Shown one piece after another: positions 1 to 7,085 of a DNA stretch of 10,699 bases (positions within the stretch are counted from its first letter, which is position 1; every line of letters starts with the position of its first letter). This stretch comes from JAGMDK01 sp023128695 (GTDB lineage: Bacteria; Planctomycetota; Phycisphaerae; UBA1845; Fen-1342): positions 1 to 10,699 of the forward strand of contig DAOVQG010000160.1 of the NCBI GenBank assembly GCA_030628805.1, in the 5' to 3' direction. The notes below the pieces were generated by a model. That model ran no database searches and had not been told where the DNA came from. It saw nothing but the letters and a program-made list of their open reading frames with translations. A program made the translations under genes and the position numbers.

Positions 1-83
1 GACCGTGTCGGGCTCGTGGCGTCAGCAGACTCGGTTTGCTTCAGATTACGCACGGCGGGTAGACTGACAAGCCGCGCCGCCGA

Positions 84-143
84 GTTACTCACAGCCGAGC
101 GGCGACGGTCAGCTTGGGGCTGCTCAGTTCGGCTGTGACTAAC
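84..143. repeat. Imperfect 15-bp inverted repeat with nested hairpin
   Basis: The arm GTTACTCACAGCCGA (84-98) is answered by TCGGCTGTGACTAAC (129-143), complementary at 14 of 15 positions around a 30-nt loop. Inside the loop CAGC (110-113) can pair with GCTG (119-122), giving a nested hairpin. Neither strand has a T-tract after the structure, so it is not a classic intrinsic terminator. It could be a 3' RNA structure protecting the operon transcript, a bidirectional barrier to transcription, or the remains of a small palindromic element. Its function is unknown. Confidence 0.45.
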
Positions 144-180
144 GTCGGAGATGGTATCAGGGTGCGTGCCGTCCTCGCAA

Positions 181-208
181 AACACGTACCTCGGCCGGGC
201 CACGTGTT
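181..208 (-). terminator. Possible weak terminator hairpin after the operon
   Basis: Ten bases past the stop codon of the last gene, on the transcribed strand, AACACGT pairs perfectly with ACGTGTT around a 14-nt GC-rich loop. The second arm runs into a short TTTT. Position and shape fit a Rho-independent terminator, but the stem is only 7 bp and AT-containing and the U-tract is short, so this is a tentative call. Confidence 0.3.
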
Positions 209-217
209 GCGGGGAAC

Positions 218-2419
218 TCATAGTCCGAGGCGTCGTTTGATCTTTTTGAGGATGATTTTGAGCAAGGCGCGGCCGCCGAGGTCGTGGGCGGCGCGGAGTT
301 TGTAATTGCTGGTGGACATCTCCGCGATTTGCCACTGCAAGCGCTCCAGCTCGGAGTTCGCTTCGGCCGCCTGTTTCCCGCCGCCGGTCGCCAGGCTCTG
401 GCCTTTGATGATCCCGCTGAGCAAGGCCAGCCGGTCCGCGAAGACGCCGCCGCCGCTGGTCAGCAGGTATTGCAGCAGGTTTATGTCGAGCGGCTGGTTG
501 GGCTGATCGCCGATTTCGAGCAGAGCTTGGGGATTGAGCCGGCCGGGGCCCCAGCGGGCGACCGCGTGCCAGAGATAGCCGATCTCCGCCAGATTCCCGA
601 GATTCGGATCGAACAGGTCGATGACCGGCGTCCCCCGCTCGGTGCGGATGAGCGTGCGGGTCAGCATGGGTCCGTAATCGAACGGGTACAGCTCCGGCAC
701 GACGTCGAGCAGGGAGGCGATCACGCGACCGCCGCGGCGTGACCAAGTTCCCGCAAACGCCATCTTCGGTCGGCGTTGCAGGGCCGTGATGCTGCATTCA
801 AGCCAGGTTGGATCGGGGCGGTCGCCGCTGCGTAGCAGAACGATGGCGTCTGTCGTGAGCAATTCGGTGACGGGAAGCGGGTCGCCGGTGGGCGTGCAAA
901 TCCGCCACGGCCGGCCCAGCCACCACATGAACTCGTCGCTGTCCGGATCGGCGGCGAGCAGACAGGCCGTTTGAAAACCCTGCTGCGTCTGTTCGGCCAA
1001 GCTGTCCAGCGTGCCGCGGGCTGGAGAACGTGGGAACGTGGGAACGTGGGAACGTGGGAACGTGGGAATGTGGGAACGTGGGAACGTGGGAACGTGGGAA
1101 CGTGGGAACGTGGGAGCGTGTTCGCATAGCACGATGACGAGCGGCTCCACCACCCGCGCCGACGCTGCGGGGGATATGACGGGGGCGAGGGCGTGCGGCG
1201 ATTCGTAAAAGCTCCCCAGCGGTTCCTCCGCCACGGCGTAGGGGCGGCACAGGCTTTCGCGCAGGTCGTGCTCGTCGAGCAGCCGGTGCATCGCGTCCAC
1301 CAGCCCCTTGGTCGTGCCATCGTACACCAGGGCGTTTTTCTCGTGGGTGAAGAAGTCCACGAACGCGGGCAGGTTGTTGACGATGACGGGGACGCCGGCG
1401 TCGTAGACTTCGTGCAGCGCGTAGCAAAACGACTCCAGGCGGTTGGGGAAGACGGCGAAGAGGGCTTCGTTCAAGTGCTGCCCGATCTGCTCGTGCGTCA
1501 TGTGGCCGGCGAAGACGAACCGTTCGCGCAGCGCGGGCGGGATGACGTGCTCCAAATACTCCGAGTAGCTGCCGCCGAACGGGCTTTCCAGGCTGTCGTA
1601 CCCGATCAGGTCGATCAGGCAGCGCAGCTCGGGCCGTTGCGTGAGCAGAATGACGGCGGCGTGCACGAACTGGTCAACCCCCTTGAAGTGGAACATCCGC
1701 CCAAAGAACACGATGCGAAAGTCGCCCTCCGGCGCGGGGCGCCGGGTGACGCGGGGAAAGGGACTTTTCGGCGATTGAGAAACCACGACCTGCTCGGACG
1801 GCAAATGGTACAGCTCTTTGTAGTAATGCTCATGATAAGTCCGCGTTGGCGTGAGCACGGCTTCGGCCAGGCCGATCGCCCCGCGCTCGAAGCCCCAAAG
1901 CTGGTAGCGGGCGCGGTCGATGGCGCTGCTCGCCCCGTGCCGGTCGATCAGTTCCAGCGTGTTGTGCAAGCGCACGCCGAGCACGGGCGCGTTTGGCGCG
2001 GGGCCGCGGGAGTCCGTTGAAGAAGGGGACTGGTAAAGTCGTCGGCTCAAGGCGTAGAAGCCAACGCCGCAGTAGTCGAAGAACTCGACGAAATCGACCG
2101 TTTCGCGCTGGAGCAGCTTCTCCAGGGCGTGGGCGACGCGCAGACTATTGAGTTGCGCCAAGTCGGGGATGTCCTCGACGGCGAAAGGGAAATCCTGGAT
2201 GAAATCGTCCACCAGGTACACGCGACAGCGGTCGGCGTTGGGCATTCGCAGGCGGTCGCGGTCGCGGAACCGCTCGAACTCGTCGCGGGGCAGGTCGAGC
2301 AGGAAGATGACCGTCTCCCCCCGCTGGAGCAGCACTTCGGCCGCGTGATGCAGCAGAACGCCGCAGCCGCCCTTGGTGGTGGGGTGAATCTCATAACTGA
2401 CGAGGCAAATGGTCGACAT
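218..2419 (-). CDS. GT4 glycosyltransferase fused to a degenerate GT2-like domain, with an internal 8-bp repeat
   Basis: Cytoplasmic glycosyltransferase of 733 residues, probably extending the exported glycan. Residues 1-400 form a GT-B, GT4-type enzyme: an N-terminal Gly-rich start (HPTTKGGCG, 12-20), the donor-binding segment GRMFHFKG (240-247, with R241 and K246), and the E-x7-E motif ESFCYALHE (329-337). Residues 425-660 resemble a GT2 domain: PLVIVLCEH matches the first strand and TLDSLAEQTQQGF the following helix, but the usual DD and DXD acidic motifs are replaced (DPDSDEF; RSGD at 530-533), so this half may be inactive. Between strand and helix lie about four HVPTFPRS-type repeats (435-465) encoded by a tandem 8-bp DNA repeat. 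The C-terminus (685-733) is helical and very basic, possibly membrane-associated. The ATG is preceded by AAGGG at 6 nt spacing and follows the upstream stop by 9 nt. Sugar and linkage cannot be deduced. Confidence 0.85.
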   Translation of the reverse strand: MSTICLVSYEIHPTTKGGCGVLLHHAAEVLLQRGETVIFLLDLPRDEFERFRDRDRLRMPNADRCRVYLVDDFIQDFPFAVEDIPDLAQLNSLRVAHALEKLLQRETVDFVEFFDYCGVGFYALSRRLYQSPSSTDSRGPAPNAPVLGVRLHNTLELIDRHGASSAIDRARYQLWGFERGAIGLAEAVLTPTRTYHEHYYKELYHLPSEQVVVSQSPKSPFPRVTRRPAPEGDFRIVFFGRMFHFKGVDQFVHAAVILLTQRPELRCLIDLIGYDSLESPFGGSYSEYLEHVIPPALRERFVFAGHMTHEQIGQHLNEALFAVFPNRLESFCYALHEVYDAGVPVIVNNLPAFVDFFTHEKNALVYDGTTKGLVDAMHRLLDEHDLRESLCRPYAVAEEPLGSFYESPHALAPVISPAASARVVEPLVIVLCEHAPTFPRSHVPTFPRSHIPTFPRSHVPTFPRSPARGTLDSLAEQTQQGFQTACLLAADPDSDEFMWWLGRPWRICTPTGDPLPVTELLTTDAIVLLRSGDRPDPTWLECSITALQRRPKMAFAGTWSRRGGRVIASLLDVVPELYPFDYGPMLTRTLIRTERGTPVIDLFDPNLGNLAEIGYLWHAVARWGPGRLNPQALLEIGDQPNQPLDINLLQYLLTSGGGVFADRLALLSGIIKGQSLATGGGKQAAEANSELERLQWQIAEMSTSNYKLRAAHDLGGRALLKIILKKIKRRLGL
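1026..1121. repeat. 8-bp tandem repeat (GAACGTGG) inside the glycosyltransferase gene
   Basis: Eleven consecutive 8-bp units fill 1026-1113: ten are GAACGTGG and the sixth is GAATGTGG. A degenerate twelfth, GAGCGTGT, follows at 1114-1121. The unit contains no stop codon in any frame on the coding strand, and because 8 is not a multiple of 3, three units encode one octapeptide, HVPTFPRS, whichever frame is read. Losing one unit would move the downstream frame to a stop at 798-800; gaining one would move it to a stop at 721-723. Either change would remove most of the C-terminal domain. Confidence 0.95.
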
Positions 2420-2425
2420 TAGGGA

Positions 2426-2430
2426 CCCTT
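2426..2430 (-). promoter_or_regulatory. Ribosome binding site of the GT4/GT2 gene
   Basis: AAGGG lies 6 nt before the ATG at 2419 and overlaps the TAA stop of the preceding gene. This supports the chosen start and suggests coupled translation. Confidence 0.5.
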
Positions 2431-4666
2431 ATGCGAGGAACTCCGCGATCGAGCGCCGCGCCGCTTCGTTGTACTCGGGGATATAGCGCCGACATGCGGC
2501 CATGATCTCGCCGCGCTCCTCCAAGGCGCGTTTCGTATAACGGGCGATGACCTCGGCCCGCTCGGGGAAGGGAACCACCAGTCGCTCGAAGAGGTACTCG
2601 TTGTCCTCGAACAGATGGCTGGTCGGTCCGATCAGACAGGGCACGCCGAGGTTGACGCTTTCGAGCGGCAGCATCGGGCAACACTCGGTAAACGTCACGT
2701 ACATGGTCAAATGCGTCTGCCGGATTTTCTCATGGAGTTTGTCCCGCGGCAGTTTCCCCACATGGAACAACTCGACCGGCACGTTGAAGTAGTGCGCTAC
2801 TTCTTCCGCCCGCTCGCTGAGCCCGGCCGCGTGGAGACGGACGTTGGGCACCATCCGCAGGGCGGCCAACATGGCGTGCGGGAGCTTCCAAATCGTGTCA
2901 GACATCCAGAAACCGACGTGCCAGGCGTCCCCGGCGATCACCGGCGGCTCCCGCGGGGTTCCGGGGATGTAGTTCAAGACTAGTTTTGAGTGCAGTCCCG
3001 TGCTTTGGAAGAACTCTTCCATGCCCTTCTTGACGGTCCCGATAGTCGCGACGGCGCCCTCCTTGGCGGCGTCCATCCAAAGCCTGAGCACGCGCCAATC
3101 GTAGTCCTTGTTGAAAAAAAGGTAGCCGCCGTGCCAGAGCAGATCGCAACGGACATTCGGTTTGCGTTTGCGTAGCCGCTGCATCAGCTCGAAGTGCATC
3201 TCGTCGCCGCCGGAGAAGACGAGGTGTTCGACCTCGCTTTCGCACAACACGTTGACATAGCGGTCGAGGCGTCCGTCATCGAACAAGTACGGCTCTTCCG
3301 TCGGCGACTCGGGGACCGCATAGGTGTGCTCGAAGAGAGTGCGGGTCGAATTGGAGACGCCGATCCAGCGCGGACAGTGCACCGCGACGACGCGGGCTCC
3401 GGCGGCGGCCAGCTCGCGCAGGAAGGTTTCGTCCGCCGCGGAGCGGGTGGGCGACAGCCGGGCAGCGCTGGGCGCCGGGCCTCGGTCTTGCTCATCCCAC
3501 TCTTCACCGGCGAGCGGGCCTGCTGTGACGGCCATGGGCGTCCGGGCGGGGAAAACGCGGACTTCGCCGCCCTCGAGTGAATACAAGTCGATGGTTTCGC
3601 GCCGACCCTGATATTCGATCGTGACGAGCCCACAGTAGGGGTGGGTCATGAAACGCAGTTCGGGGTCCCGGTCCGCCGGGACGCGGAGCACGCCGCCGTG
3701 CTGGCTCACCAGGCAATGCCCGTAGGGGCACAGGCTCTGGGACTGCTGGTACCAACCCTGATCTGTTTCGATGAAGTCCCACGGGATCGGGGTCTCGCCG
3801 GCGTTTGGACTGGCCTGCACCAACCATACCTCGGTGCCCTTTGAGTCCGCGCGGCTGGTGGCGGCGGCCCGGACGTAAGCGATGCGGCGATTGCGGTTCC
3901 GCAGCCAGCGCAGCATATTCCACAAGCCGCTGCCGCGCAGCTTCTTGCCCAGCCGGTACGTCGAGTGCCTCTTGATGTATTGCAGTTCGGCCGCCAGGTC
4001 GCCGAGCGCGTCGAGCACCTGGTTCAACTCGTACGACATGCCCTCGTGTACCGCTTGATCGAGATAGTCGCCGTTGGCCGAGAACAATCGTGTCCGCAGG
4101 TCGCGCGTGTCATTGCGCGAGATGATGAAGGTTGCCAGCGGCCGGCCGGCATGGTCGCTGAACCAGGCCTTCCGCACGACGGGAAAAGCGGAAAAGTCGG
4201 CGGATTCCCAATTCGATTCACGCCGCTCATAGGGATTCGCGGGGCTCTCCGGCTGGGGATAGACCGCCCCGAGTGTCACGTTCACGAGGACGTACTGCGA
4301 ACGCTCGACCGCCGCGCGCAACAGCTTCAGCGCCACGTCGCGCGGCATGTGCTCGAGCACGTGGCCGAAAATGGTCAGGTCCCACGGGCCGGTCAGGTCG
4401 TCGAAAACGTCCGCGGCCTCGGCGACGTGCAGCTCGTCATAGAATTCCTTGTGGTGGGCGGTTATGCACTCGGCAACCGCTTCAATACCCTCAATGTGTA
4501 CCCTGCCGTTCTGCCGGCCGGTGGCCGGCAGCCAGACCTCGCAGAATTCGCGTACGATCATCCCCCAGCGACCGAAGCCGACCCCGACGTCAAGCACGTT
4601 ACGCGGCGCGATCTTCAACAGGGCGTCGACACAAAACGGAATATTCTGCCAGGCGCTGCTAATCAA
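2429..4666 (-). CDS. Methyltransferase/GT-B glycosyltransferase fusion with an unassigned middle module
   Basis: A 745-residue, three-part cytoplasmic enzyme. Residues 15-190 are a class I SAM-dependent methyltransferase: motif I NVLDVGVGFGRWG (23-35), acidic E62 after the second strand, and DLTIFGHVLEHM (96-107) as the post-motif segment. Residues 212-260 form a charged helical linker (YRLGKKL at 237-243) like those common in O-antigen glycosyltransferases. Residues 262-384 are predicted beta-rich (ETIDLYSLEGGEVRVF at 357-372) and match no family I recognise. After a Pro/Ala/Ser-rich linker, residues 412-745 form a GT-B transferase with an E-x7-E motif, ECCPMLPLE (661-669). The start is TTG: no better in-frame codon lies nearby, and GAGAGG sits 6 nt before it. 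It begins 3 nt after the preceding stop. Likely role: adds and/or methylates a sugar of the exported chain. Substrates are unknown. Confidence 0.85.
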   Translation of the reverse strand: MISSAWQNIPFCVDALLKIAPRNVLDVGVGFGRWGMIVREFCEVWLPATGRQNGRVHIEGIEAVAECITAHHKEFYDELHVAEAADVFDDLTGPWDLTIFGHVLEHMPRDVALKLLRAAVERSQYVLVNVTLGAVYPQPESPANPYERRESNWESADFSAFPVVRKAWFSDHAGRPLATFIISRNDTRDLRTRLFSANGDYLDQAVHEGMSYELNQVLDALGDLAAELQYIKRHSTYRLGKKLRGSGLWNMLRWLRNRNRRIAYVRAAATSRADSKGTEVWLVQASPNAGETPIPWDFIETDQGWYQQSQSLCPYGHCLVSQHGGVLRVPADRDPELRFMTHPYCGLVTIEYQGRRETIDLYSLEGGEVRVFPARTPMAVTAGPLAGEEWDEQDRGPAPSAARLSPTRSAADETFLRELAAAGARVVAVHCPRWIGVSNSTRTLFEHTYAVPESPTEEPYLFDDGRLDRYVNVLCESEVEHLVFSGGDEMHFELMQRLRKRKPNVRCDLLWHGGYLFFNKDYDWRVLRLWMDAAKEGAVATIGTVKKGMEEFFQSTGLHSKLVLNYIPGTPREPPVIAGDAWHVGFWMSDTIWKLPHAMLAALRMVPNVRLHAAGLSERAEEVAHYFNVPVELFHVGKLPRDKLHEKIRQTHLTMYVTFTECCPMLPLESVNLGVPCLIGPTSHLFEDNEYLFERLVVPFPERAEVIARYTKRALEERGEIMAACRRYIPEYNEAARRSIAEFLA

Positions 4667-4669
4667 CGA

Positions 4670-5809
4670 TCACCTCTCCAACAGCCGCGTGGCCTGCTCG
4701 ATGAACTTATCCCGCTCGGACAGCAACTGGCCGGCCCGCTCGCGTTCGAGCCAGCGCTTCTGGTCGAGTTCGGCCATGTGCTCGTGAAACACGTTGATCT
4801 GCCGGTCCAGGGCCGCTTGTAGCTCCGAACGCTGCCACTCCAGGTCCTGGGAGTGCCGCAACGTGGCGAGCTGCTCCTCCTGGATCTTGCGCAGCTCCTC
4901 CGCGTGCTCCTCCTGGCTCTTACGCAGCTCCTCCCGGTGCGCCTCCTGTATCTTCGGCAGCTCATTTTCGAGCGCGCTCAAACGCTGGTACTCCGCTTCC
5001 AGTTCGGCGTTACGCACTTCCAGCGCCTCGATGCGGTCCGCACGCCGCGCGGCCTCTTGCTGGAGGGCTTCGTAATCGGCGGTCAGCGGCCCCAGGTTGT
5101 CGTCCAGCGCCCGGTACAGCGACAGCACAACGGGCGACCACTCGTAGCGTGGCGGCTCGCCAAGCACAACCCGCCACGGGTTCTGAGACTCATATCCGGC
5201 GGGCAGCAGCTCGCAGTTGTGCCCGAGCCGGGCGTAGGCCGCCTCCAAATCGTGCTTCCAGCACCCGTCATGCGCGTTCGGGTTGACCTGGTAATGCGCG
5301 CTGTTTTCGATATGGAAGATGTGCCCGCGACAAACGCGGATCAACTCGCTCAGGATGCCGTCCAGGTCCTCCGGCCGCACGTGAATCAGCACTTCCGCGG
5401 TGAAAACGATGTCGAACGCGTCGTCGTCATAGGGCAGCCGTCCGGTCGGCGGGCCGACGGCCACGTGCTCGTCGATCCAGGCCCGCGAGGTCCAACGCTC
5501 GCACTGCGCCACCATCGTCGGGCTCTGGTCGTAGCCGGACACGTCGAGGTCGGGGATCTTGCTCAGGTAGCTCAGGTGCCGTCCCACCCCGCAGCCGAAT
5601 TCGAGCACTTTGGCCGGAGCATGGTGCGAGAGGTAGTCGGCGATCATGATCTCCTGGAGATGTAACCTGATCTGTCGGCGTTTGCGTTGATCGTATTCCG
5701 CGCCCCACTCGCCGCCGTGCTTTTGCCAATAGCGGTAGTTCGCCGCCACGGGCTGGTCCGCGGCGGGTGCGGACGTTTTCGTCTGGGGGGGCGTTTGCTC
5801 AGGAGTCAT
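4670..5809 (-). CDS. SAM-dependent methyltransferase with long C-terminal coiled coil (possible chain-terminating, WbdD-like)
   Basis: A 379-residue soluble protein. Residues 50-170 are a class I methyltransferase: motif I VLEFGCGVGRHLSYL (68-82), D94 in SGYDQS as the likely SAM ribose ligand, and AFDIVFTAEVLIHV (131-144). Residues 243-379 are almost entirely charged and Leu-rich with no Pro except near 285, a long coiled coil that includes hendecad repeats (EELRKSQEEHA, EELRKIQEEQL, ATLRHSQDLEW, 293-325). The ATG overlaps the end of the Wzt gene by 11 nt and has GAGGTG at 7 nt spacing, so the two are probably translationally coupled. In E. coli O9a the coiled-coil methyltransferase-kinase WbdD caps the chain and its coil sets chain length; pairing with a Wzt that has a glycan-binding domain suggests a similar capping role. 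No kinase domain is present, so this is inference. It might instead be an ordinary sugar O-methyltransferase with a scaffold tail. Confidence 0.85.
   Translation of the reverse strand: MTPEQTPPQTKTSAPAADQPVAANYRYWQKHGGEWGAEYDQRKRRQIRLHLQEIMIADYLSHHAPAKVLEFGCGVGRHLSYLSKIPDLDVSGYDQSPTMVAQCERWTSRAWIDEHVAVGPPTGRLPYDDDAFDIVFTAEVLIHVRPEDLDGILSELIRVCRGHIFHIENSAHYQVNPNAHDGCWKHDLEAAYARLGHNCELLPAGYESQNPWRVVLGEPPRYEWSPVVLSLYRALDDNLGPLTADYEALQQEAARRADRIEALEVRNAELEAEYQRLSALENELPKIQEAHREELRKSQEEHAEELRKIQEEQLATLRHSQDLEWQRSELQAALDRQINVFHEHMAELDQKRWLERERAGQLLSERDKFIEQATRLLER
4673..4678 (-). promoter_or_regulatory. Ribosome binding site selecting a TTG start
   Basis: GAGAGG lies 6 nt upstream of the TTG at 4666 and overlaps the last codons of the preceding gene. 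A GTG overlapping this site is out of frame and meets a stop after a few codons, so the TTG is the sensible start. Confidence 0.6.
4874..4972. repeat. Three imperfect 33-bp tandem repeats encoding hendecads
   Basis: Units at 4874-4906, 4907-4939 and 4940-4972 share CTCCTCCTGG..CTT.CGCAGCTC-type sequence, the third being most diverged. Each encodes 11 residues of the methyltransferase's coiled coil (about residues 280-312). The DNA-level similarity suggests the coil grew by unit duplication. Confidence 0.7.
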
Positions 5810-7085
5810 CGCCGTGCACCTCGTGCGTAATCGAAACGGGGTGGAAGAACTTGTAGTGTACCGGACGCTTCGGGTCGGGCACCACCGCGAACGCCAGGCC
5901 GCCGTCCACCTGGTCGAACAGCACGTTGTCGGAGTAATCCCGGTTCCGCACCCGCGTCACCGCCAGGGAAACCCCGTAATTGCCGGCGTGAAAGACGGCG
6001 TCAAAGCTGAAGCGGACCGTGCCGCGGCCGTCTTTCTCCAGCGGCGGCAGCGTCACCTGCTCATCGAACGTCGTCGTGCCCATCAGGTCGACGCCCACCT
6101 GGTCGCGGACGAGAAACGAGACCGACAGTGCATCCGTGTCGATGTGGCTCACCAGCGTGGCCTCCAGCGTGATCCGGTCACCGAAGCGGAACGCCCGGCA
6201 CGGCCGGCCGTTGGCGTCGCGCAGCTCGATGTCTTCGAACTGCACGTGCCCGGTGCCGTAGCGGATTTTGCCGGGGACATCGGTCTGGAATCGAATCGGC
6301 GTCGCGAGCTCTTCATCCTGCTCCAGAGCCGCCTTGTTGGTCTGCTCGCGGATGTATCTCAGGTAGCGATCAACCGCTTCACCGGCCCGGCCGAAGTAGA
6401 CGGCGTGCCCGTCCACCAGAAACAAGCCGCGGTCGCAGACGCTCTTGACGGCGTCGGGCGAGTGGCTGACGTAGAGCAGGGTCAGGCCGTTTTCGCGCAT
6501 CCGGCGGAGGCGGCCGAGGCATTTCTGCTGGAAGCCCATGTCGCCAACGGAGAGGATTTCATCGACGATGAGGATGTCCGGGTCGACCGAGATCGCGACC
6601 GAGAACGCCAGCCGGGCGTACATGCCGCTGGAATACGTCTTGACCGGCTGGTTGATGTAGTCGCCGATCTCGGCAAAGGCGGCGATCTGGTCGAAGCGGC
6701 GTTGCATCTCGCCGCGGGGTATGCCGAGGATCGAGCCGTTGAGGAAGACGTTTTCGCGGCCGGTGAACTCGGGGTTGAAGCCGCTGCCCAGTTCGAGCAG
6801 GGCCGAGACGCGGCCGTTGACCTGGACCTCGCCCTCGCTGGGCGTGAGCGTGCCGGCGATGATTTGCAGCAGCGTGCTTTTGCCGGAGCCGTTGCGGCCG
6901 ACGATGCCGAGCGAGCTGCCGCGCGCGACCTCGAGCGAGACGTTTCGCAGGGCCCAGAAGTCGGTGTAATACCGTTTGCGGCCCCACCACAGGGCCTGTT
7001 TGAGCCGGTCCTGCGGCCGGTCGTAGACCTGATAGCACTTGCCGGCGTTGCGAACGGCGATCGCGATGGGGGCTTCGTCAGGCAT
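5799..7085 (-). CDS. wzt: Polysaccharide ABC exporter ATPase with C-terminal glycan-binding domain (Wzt family)
   Basis: ATP-binding subunit (428 residues) powering export of a lipid-linked glycan across the inner membrane with the permease encoded just upstream. Residues 1-245 form the nucleotide-binding domain: Walker A GRNGSGKST (63-71), the Wzt/TagH-type segment ELGSGFNPEFTGREN (98-112), signature YSSGMYARLAF (151-161), Walker B ILIVDEIL (171-178, catalytic E176) and the H-loop H208. Residues 262-415 are beta-rich and begin with RYGTGHVQFEDIELRD, fitting the Wzt C-terminal domain that in E. coli O8/O9a recognises the modified non-reducing end. That domain implies a chain finished before export and recognised by its cap. 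The frame stays open upstream to 7496, but residues before this ATG do not resemble an ABC protein and overlap the permease gene; the ATG at 7085 shares one base with the permease stop (TGATG). Confidence 0.93.
   Translation of the reverse strand: MPDEAPIAIAVRNAGKCYQVYDRPQDRLKQALWWGRKRYYTDFWALRNVSLEVARGSSLGIVGRNGSGKSTLLQIIAGTLTPSEGEVQVNGRVSALLELGSGFNPEFTGRENVFLNGSILGIPRGEMQRRFDQIAAFAEIGDYINQPVKTYSSGMYARLAFSVAISVDPDILIVDEILSVGDMGFQQKCLGRLRRMRENGLTLLYVSHSPDAVKSVCDRGLFLVDGHAVYFGRAGEAVDRYLRYIREQTNKAALEQDEELATPIRFQTDVPGKIRYGTGHVQFEDIELRDANGRPCRAFRFGDRITLEATLVSHIDTDALSVSFLVRDQVGVDLMGTTTFDEQVTLPPLEKDGRGTVRFSFDAVFHAGNYGVSLAVTRVRNRDYSDNVLFDQVDGGLAFAVVPDPKRPVHYKFFHPVSITHEVHGDDS
5817..5822 (-). promoter_or_regulatory. 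Ribosome binding site of the coiled-coil methyltransferase
   Basis: GAGGTG lies inside the end of the Wzt coding sequence, 7 nt before the ATG at 5809. It supports that start and translational coupling. Confidence 0.55.

Larger units (their letters stand above)
1..217. other. Non-coding tail downstream of the glycan operon
   Basis: No open frame here has a recognisable product; the only reading frame of any length, on the plus strand from 114, runs into the antisense of the neighbouring gene and has no family features. The stretch holds two inverted repeats described separately (84-143 and 181-208). No tRNA-like or rRNA-like sequence was seen. The gene to the left, if any, lies outside the window. 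Confidence 0.6.

Noticed and set aside
1193..2020. 275-codon plus-strand frame opposite the GT4 gene
   Set aside because: It is an antisense shadow of the GT4 domain with no motif of its own.
4670..5809. Naming the coiled-coil methyltransferase wbdD
   Set aside because: The kinase domain that defines WbdD is absent and the overall length is much shorter. Only the architecture and context resemble it.
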